DNA from: Albifimbria verrucaria
Taxonomy: Eukaryota; Ascomycota; Sordariomycetes; Hypocreales; Stachybotryaceae
Assembly: GCA_020081605.1 (NCBI GenBank)
Contig: JAHREC010000041.1
Span: 62,001-126,000, forward strand
Length of the DNA stretch: 64,000 bases
Direction of reading: 5' to 3'
In this document: in pieces, positions 58,033-64,000 of the stretch
How the letters are laid out: every line of letters begins with the position of its first letter
Numbering within the stretch: the stretch's first letter is position 1
Translations under genes and position numbers: made by a program
The notes under the pieces: generated by a model
Database searches by the model: none
Told to the model about the DNA's origin: nothing
Seen by the model: only the letters and a program-made list of their open reading frames with translations

Positions 58033-58623
58033 AAAAGAAGCCGTTTCTGATTAACGGTAATGCGTTGAGTGGAAGAAGCTGAACATAGTGGAATGAAAAT
58101 TGAGATTATTACAGTATTTGAACAAAAGTGTTTTCCTACATACATGTGTAGTATGAGGTTCACACTGTGCCCACCCGGCAAATTGGCGCCAAATCTCAGA
58201 GGATGTGGTTCATGCGTATAACAGTATGTCCGTGCAGTGTCACCTGTGATTATCGATCTTCAGGCTAAAAAATGGTTTGAGCGTTATTTTATGCTGTGGA
58301 TAACTTGCGCGGGATATATGTGACGAAAGACGCACATTCAGGGCCACTAATTTCGAGCGACCGACTTGGAGCCGTTTGGGTCTGCAGACCCACTGGTCGT
58401 AACAATGAGCCCCATACGACAACAATTCCGTTATATGTGTTATACAACTGGCGGCATGTTGTGGCGTTCAGTGTAATGAAGCCCCAACTACCCAATCGTA
58501 GTCAGATTTAGTACAAAGCTGACAAGATGGTCGTATCGGCTCGTGCCTCATCGTTGCTAAGAATAACCGCTGTGAAACAGTTTTCTTAGTCAAGTTGACT
58601 GATTTACGTGTCACGAGCAAGAG
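58033..58623. other. intergenic stretch between SDR and P450
   Basis: A 591-bp stretch without a supported gene. Nothing specific seen. Confidence 0.3.
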
Positions 58624-60514
58624 ATGTTGCTATTCGGGATCGCAGCCATCATCGTTGTGGCAATGGCCACCTTGAGATGGGTCCTGGTACTCTTGGCAGG
58701 CTGTAGAGCAAAGCTGAAGAACCTACCTGGACCAAGGGTAAGTTGATTCATGACTGCACCATCAGCCATCATTTTGCTGACAGATCCATAGGATGGTGTT
58801 TTCTTGTTTGGACAGAGCCTCAACTTCATGAACATCCCATGGGCCCCGGATCTGTTCTGTCGATGGTCTCGCACATGGCCAGACAGTCCCTTGATACGAT
58901 ACATCGGCTTCGGGAACACGGAAAGCCTCCTCGTGAACGACGTTGAGGCCTACAAAGATGTTCTCACAAGGAAGAGCTCTAGCTTCATCAAACCTGCCGT
59001 GGCACGGCTGTTTGCACGAGACTTCATCGGTGATGGACTTCCGTTCGCAGAGGGTCACCTTCATAAATCTCGGCGAGCAAGCTTGGTTCGTAAGTTAGAA
59101 ACATGCACCTCGTAATTGAGTTGCGGATTGCCTAAACAGTGTGCAGGCTCGTTCTCCAACTCCCAGCTCAAAGCCGACTTCTTCATGGTCCAGGCCAAAG
59201 CCGAACAATTGGCCTCTGTACTGAGCGTGCGGAGAAACGCCAATGACGAGGTTGAAGGTATTGTTGGGCTCCTGATTGATTTGTTCTTGAAATCGGCTGA
59301 CTAGTGGCAACGCTGCTCATCAGTCGAGACAGACATCTGGAAGATGGTACTCGACGTCATCGGGAAAAAGATATTTGACATTGATTTCAACTCGTTGGGC
59401 TCTGAGGAGTGCTCTTTGTTCGAGTCTCTCTCCTATATGATGCAGCCATCCAAGTTGAACTGCCTTGTCCAATATGTTAACATGGTTTTTCCAATACGGA
59501 AGTTGATCCCATACGGGAAGTTCGAGATTTCCAGCTGCATTCAGAAAATGCACGATCTAAAATCCGTGACCTTATCAGGCAAAGGAAGGCAAGGATGCTA
59601 AGTCCACCCATTGACGAATCGATGGACAAGGTGAATGTGAACCAGTACCCAGATGTCCTCTATCATCTACTTCAACACAATGATTCATCGTGGCCGGAGA
59701 ACGATATTGTGGAATACGTATGTCTTTCGTATCTTATGAGGGCCACTCAGGTTATGCGCTGACTTTTTACATAGCTTCTGAACATGTTGATGCTAGGTAC
59801 GTTGATTGTTTCATGGCATACGTGTCATTGCACCTGTTGCAAAATACTCATCATGCATTTGATCCTGAAGGGCACGATACAACCGCCTGTTCAATCTTAT
59901 GGGCCGTTCATGAGCTATCACGTAGGCCGGAAGAACAACAGCGACTACGCGAGGAAATAGAAGTCGCGTACGGCTCAGACCAGCCTATGTCTTATAGCAT
60001 CATTGAAAAGCTCCCTTACCTTCACAACTTTGTTCAAGAAGTCCTTCGTCTTTACTCTGCCGGTGAGAAAAGAAATCAACAGACGTTGCTCTTGTAGAAG
60101 TAAAATCCGACTAATATAACGGGTCTCCAGTGGCATTTGTACCTCGAGAAGCTGCTGAAGATGTGGAAGTGGCAGGAATACACATTCCACGTGGCACAGT
60201 ACTCCAGCTATCACCGGCTGTCATCAATCTGCATCCGAGCATCTGGGGAAACATCTCGGGATTTCGACCCCGACCGGTGGGAGAAACGTGATGGAGTCGC
60301 TGGCGATGCATACGCCTTTCAAACATTTCATAATGGACCACGAGTTTGCCCTGGTAAGCAGCTGGCCATGATGGAAATAAAGCTATTGATAGTGGAGCTT
60401 GTCAGAAGATTCAGGATTGAAGTTGTTCATCCGGAAATGGAAATAGCACAGCCAACATTAACCTTGAGACCAAAAAACAAGCTGACAGTCCGCCTCATCG
60501 AGGGCAATAACTAG
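58624..60514 (+). CDS. Cytochrome P450, about six exons, frame-broken
   Basis: Exon 1 (58624-58737) ends GPR after a membrane anchor (FGIAAIIVVAMATLRWVLVLL). Introns at 58738-58791, 59090-59146 and 59258-59323 keep frame and give RRASLVRSFSNSQLK and EVETDIWKMVL; two further introns lie around 59710-59780 and 60062-60130. Landmarks: EGHDTTACSILWAVHE (I-helix), VQEVLRLYS (ExxR), FDPDRWEK, and the heme loop FHNGPRVCPGKQ. Frame changes lie at A4 (59559-59562) and G4 (60245-60248). Overall style resembles CYP4/CYP52-like fungal P450s acting on long chains, but I do not assign a family. It follows an SDR in the same direction, a common pairing for sequential alcohol or lipid oxidation. Confidence 0.75.
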
Positions 60515-60858
60515 TGGCTATTAGAAGGTATTGGATCCTGTTCAGCAAATAGCACGCTCATTGGAAAGCACCTTAAGACTGAAAGAAACCACGGTGTAGT
60601 CTAGTCTCCCCGTACGGATGGCGCAATGGTGTTGAGGTAGACCTTCACTCGGTCTAAAGAGTGCGCAAAACACATGACTCAAGATGGAACAATACGAATG
60701 GTAGCTAATAAATTTAAAATCTCCCTAGATATATATGCATGTAACTCTAATCAAGAACTCGCGTGTTTGTGTTCTTGCTCCTCAACACTCTGGATTTACA
60801 GCCCACTACTCGGAGAAAGAATGAGGTCAGCTCTGTTCTGTTAAGAACAGCCAGTTCT
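60515..60858. other. gene-free intergenic stretch
   Basis: Lies between the convergent P450 and SUR7-type genes; probably 3' untranslated DNA only. Confidence 0.35.
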
Positions 60859-61622
60859 TTATGAGTCACAAAGGATCGAGAATGGCCAAAGTATCGCTGC
60901 TCCAACGGCCAGAGCGACACCGCTCCAGATCGCTACCATCGAGTTTGCGTTTATCTCCGCGTGGCCACCGTACGACTTGCTTGACGCTTTCACAGCCCCA
61001 ACTACAAGAATCGCCTGGGTCGTTGCAAGTGAGGCCGCGACAGAAACTAAGAGGACGGTGATAGATGCGAAGAGCCACATAAACCAACGAACCTTAGCGA
61101 AATAATTGCAGAGGATACCCAAGAAAAGCTCAACCGCCGAGGCGATTAAGGCGACAATCATACACGCCTGTGTCCATCCGGAGATATGAACAAAGGCTTT
61201 GAGGGCGCCTCTTAACTCCTGCGGAAGCTTTAACTCGCCCCTGAACCCTGTACTTTGAAATGTGTGGGATCCAGATAATGCGAAGCCCAGTCAAATTTGC
61301 TATCTGAGCAGTGGCGGGATTCGTCATCCAATTCGATCCAGCAAAAGCCGAAGATGTTAACGTCGTAGCCCTTGGCCAGGTGGAGGTCTTTCGCAGTGAT
61401 ATTCTCCTTTGAGTTGGCCCAGGCGCTTACGTCAAAATCGAAAGGGTTCTGTGTTAGATTTTTCAAATCAAGTGATCGTATGGAGACATTCTCTGTGTCG
61501 AGATGAAACAAAGAGAGTTTATGATGGGTGACACCACTCAAGGTAGAGACGAATATAGAGACGAAAGAACCCGCAGTGAGGATAACAGGAAGAACTAGAA
61601 AGAGTAATCGCCTTACGACCAT
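60859..61622 (-). CDS. SUR7/PalI-family four-helix membrane protein, frame-broken
   Basis: ATG 61622 begins a first membrane helix (FLVLPVILTAGSFVSIFVS), then an extracellular loop with the family cysteine pattern GFCWIELDDESRHC. A one-base change at G3 (CCC at 61246-61248 on the plus strand) links to three more helices (LIASAVELFLGILC, WFMWLFASITVLLVSVAASL, VAIWSGVALAVGAAILW). SUR7/PalI proteins sit in the plasma membrane at eisosomes or act in pH signalling. Length with the break accepted is about 254 residues, normal for the family. The C-terminus is short and lacks a long cytosolic tail. Confidence 0.8.
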
Positions 61623-62679
61623 CTTTGGGAATGAACAATTTCAATAACAGATGATCCAGTGTGCGTCTCTGAGACTTAGGGCACTTTATAATATCTCGGC
61701 TTCTTCACTGGGAGAGAGCACATTGCAGCCATCATAGTGCTTAAGAAGAGATAACATAAAAAGACCATTCGAGCAGGAATAGAAAGGATAATCAAATATA
61801 CAATACTTCATGTTTCAATCCATCCAATATGGAGAGTATCTCGCTACGTACATATGTAGTATTTATGTAAAAAGTGTAGGTATCCTGTTTTCTAACTGGC
61901 GAAAACATACAATGCTAAGAGCTGGTATGAATACTGCCCTAAGATATCAGGAGAGAAAATCGAATACGGATATATATTATTTTTGTATGTCTGCAACCAT
62001 CGGCTCTGCTACTATTCCGCTTTCCTGGTGACCGACCTGCCCCATGCCACTTCATTGATTCTTGGTATCATTGGCTGCGAGGGTACCTCCCAAGATGACC
62101 ATTTTTGGTTCACGCGTTTGGGTATATATGAATCTTGACCTGAGGCTTTCAACCCCTCTTGACGATCTGATTTTGACAAAGATCGAACCACAGCTTGCCA
62201 TGCTTTGCTGCACCACAATACTGAATTGCGAATCGCCCTATGAGGGATGCAAGTAAGAGTTGCCAGTGTGGTTTTCATTTTAAACATGAGTTTAGTGTCG
62301 TTGATATTTGCATAAGATAGGGAGATCAGTTTCTTATATAGCAGGACTACCACTGTAGAATGGACCTAAAAGCATACTGAAAATTGATGAAGACATATAG
62401 GTGTATGTTTACAATGAAAAATAAGAAAAACCCCATCTATATTTAGCCACTTACAGTATACAATCCATGAATTAACATGAATCTTACAAGAGTTCAATGA
62501 AAGCTTGCTGCGTTCAGTAGTCACCTAGTTTCGCAATAGCCACTTTCGATAGAGCCAGACTGTTCAGTAACAAAACTACATACACCTTAAATGCAAATTT
62601 GCCCACGTATATAGCCACGCGGAGGACAACTCTGCCTACGCAATAAGAGCTGCAGTGTTACTTCAACCCAAAGGTGAAG
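61623..62679. other. gene-free stretch
   Basis: About 1.05 kb without a supported gene; AT-rich, with a TATATAT patch near 61970. A promoter for the following small gene and for the SUR7-type gene is likely here. Confidence 0.35.
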
Positions 62680-63291
62680 ATGTTCGACCAGGTTCAAGAT
62701 ATGGATGCTGTTTCCAGTGAAAAACCATGCTCCCGTCCTCTTATTTCAGAATGTAACACTGATTGCTTTATAGTCAAGTTAGATGAAATACAGAAGCTTG
62801 AGCAGCTTAAATCTCTATTTGACCAAACTTGGCCGTGTCTTGGGTTAGCACTGCAGACAGAGTTTGTTCAGTTTGTCCTAGACAAACAGCCATCGGAAGA
62901 TGAAGATGGAATTCCCAAAGTAAGTCTCATGAGACTTTAATTTCAATCTGTGGACTGGAATCTGACCACTCCTAGTTAACCTACCCCGTCGATGACTACG
63001 AATTACCTGTCGAAATCATGGACGAGGACAACCAAACTCAAGTTGAATCTTATCCTTCATCAGTTTATAGCATTGACTTAGACGCTGGGGGATCAACGAT
63101 GCGGGTCTGATAGCGACACGTTAGTTGAATCCTACACCTGTCCCACGCCGGAATTTCCTGCATCCGAGGTTCGATTCTTTGTCTTCTCTGCCGAACGCTA
63201 AACTGATGTTCTGAGCTAGGAGAGCAACCCTGCCGTAGTGTATGCTATTGAGGATGATGAGTGGCAGGAGAAGCTCTTCTTGCAGTCATGA
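62680..63291 (+). CDS. Small acidic orphan protein, three exons, one frame break
   Basis: Exon 1 starts at ATG 62680 (the ORF-opening GTG at 62674 is not a usual start). A GTAAGT donor after ...GIPK leads to exon 2 at a CCTAG acceptor (LTYPVDDYELPVEIMDEDN); a G5 run (63087-63091) is one base too long and would continue as DQRCGSDSDTLVESY; a second intron (GTTCGA...GCTAG) gives a last exon ending in EDDEWQEKLFLQS. About 170 residues, strongly acidic and low in hydrophobic residues. No family recognised. Confidence 0.45.
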
Positions 63292-64000
63292 AAGGCAGAA
63301 TGTGTACACATAAATGAATAGAGATGGCTAATAGATACAGTATGTCTAATATCACAGTACGAAGCTGAAATAAGATGATTTCCTTGCATCAAATATTGAA
63401 TTGACTGCGGCTCCTGTAGGGTATGTGAAACTACACAAGATCGTGATTACAATCCCAGCTCTCACCACACTCCAACCTGATGTCATAGACAAATTGAAGT
63501 CCTCTATAATTTCGTCCAGGCTCGCATCTTGAGCCAAAAATGACAAGCAAGAACAGGCGAATAATTTAGACAATTACAAGTCGTGGTTTGAAATCCCTCA
63601 TTCTTTCCAAAGTCATCTACACGACAGCCCCTCTCCCTGTTGCAGCTAGGAAAAACAACTATCCACAGGCCATTTCACAAACGTCCAGGTGCACTAAACT
63701 GCACGCCACCTAGGGTGGGCCTCTGGCTAGCAAGGGGTCGGGCCAGGAAAGAAATAGCAGCCATGTTCAAACACGTAGGTTCGGATAATTGAATATGAGC
63801 CCCACCGTGCTGTATTGTTTAGACAACAATTTAGTGGAAGGCCGGGGCCGGGTTCGACCCAGATGTCACGCTTCAAAGCATTAAACACTCGTAGCGAACG
63901 CACTTAGGAATGGAGGAGCAACATGGGGAATCATACAGTCCCACCTTGCCCCACGACCATGAAAGGCAAAGATGGTGAGATCGATACGACTCTTAGGAGA
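63292..64000. other. right-hand end of the window, gene-free
   Basis: Short minus-strand frame (63352-63573) without coding character. GGGTTCGACCC at 63850-63860 resembles a tRNA T-loop but no tRNA body is present. Nothing else is supported. Confidence 0.35.

Noticed and set aside
63850..63860. GGGTTCGACCC as part of a tRNA
   Set aside because: No acceptor, D-arm or anticodon stem can be placed around it within tRNA length.

Overview
The window looks like nuclear DNA of a filamentous ascomycete (Pezizomycotina). Genes have short spliceosomal introns (about 45-110 nt, GTAAGT-like donors, CTAAC/CTGAC-like branch sites, YAG acceptors). The recognisable families are typical of moulds: AA11 lytic polysaccharide monooxygenase, Asp f 4-like secreted protein, SUR7/PalI tetraspanner, mpaB/Lcp-type oxygenase, GPI-type aspartic protease, class I sesquiterpene synthase and P450s. 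I cannot fix the genus. Orphan genes, small multicopy families, a MITE, microsatellites, truncated genes and long gene-free stretches suggest an accessory or subtelomere-like region, which is an inference.

Layout. 0-13 kb: mostly orphan genes, including a broken large BRCT-containing gene, small acidic proteins, a zinc-finger relic, a Tyr/Cys- and Ser/Pro-repeat protein whose 3' end is closed by a 238-bp Tc1/mariner-type MITE, and large gene-poor gaps. 14-20 kb: glyoxalase I-like gene, GPI-type aspartic protease, decayed sugar transporter. 20-31 kb: orphans, the first copy of a three-copy orphan family, an F-box protein, a bis-heme ferric-reductase-like membrane protein and an Asp f 4-like secreted protein. 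32-38 kb: tripeptidyl-peptidase-like S33 hydrolase, a truncated MFS transporter, mpaB-like oxygenase, an orphan. 38-44 kb: secreted GH18 chitinase, an intact four-exon sesquiterpene synthase and a divergently transcribed intact P450, probably a small terpenoid locus. 44-56 kb: two Cln3-like cyclins flanking a divergent histone H3 variant with a long acidic tail, an AA11 LPMO, and copies two and three of the orphan family. 57-63 kb: SDR plus second P450, SUR7-type protein, small acidic orphan.

The genes suggest functional groups: chitin breakdown (GH18 and AA11 LPMO), extracellular proteolysis (aspartic protease, TAP-like peptidase), and terpenoid or lipid oxidation (terpene synthase, P450s, SDR, mpaB-like oxygenase). 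The most unusual item is the H3 variant at 48.9-49.6 kb: a nearly canonical histone fold joined to a non-histone acidic N-terminal tail.

A caution for all gene models: many genes are broken by one-base frame changes that fall on short homopolymers, with the protein otherwise well preserved on both sides. This could be assembly error or real decay. I annotate these loci as one gene each and give the break positions.
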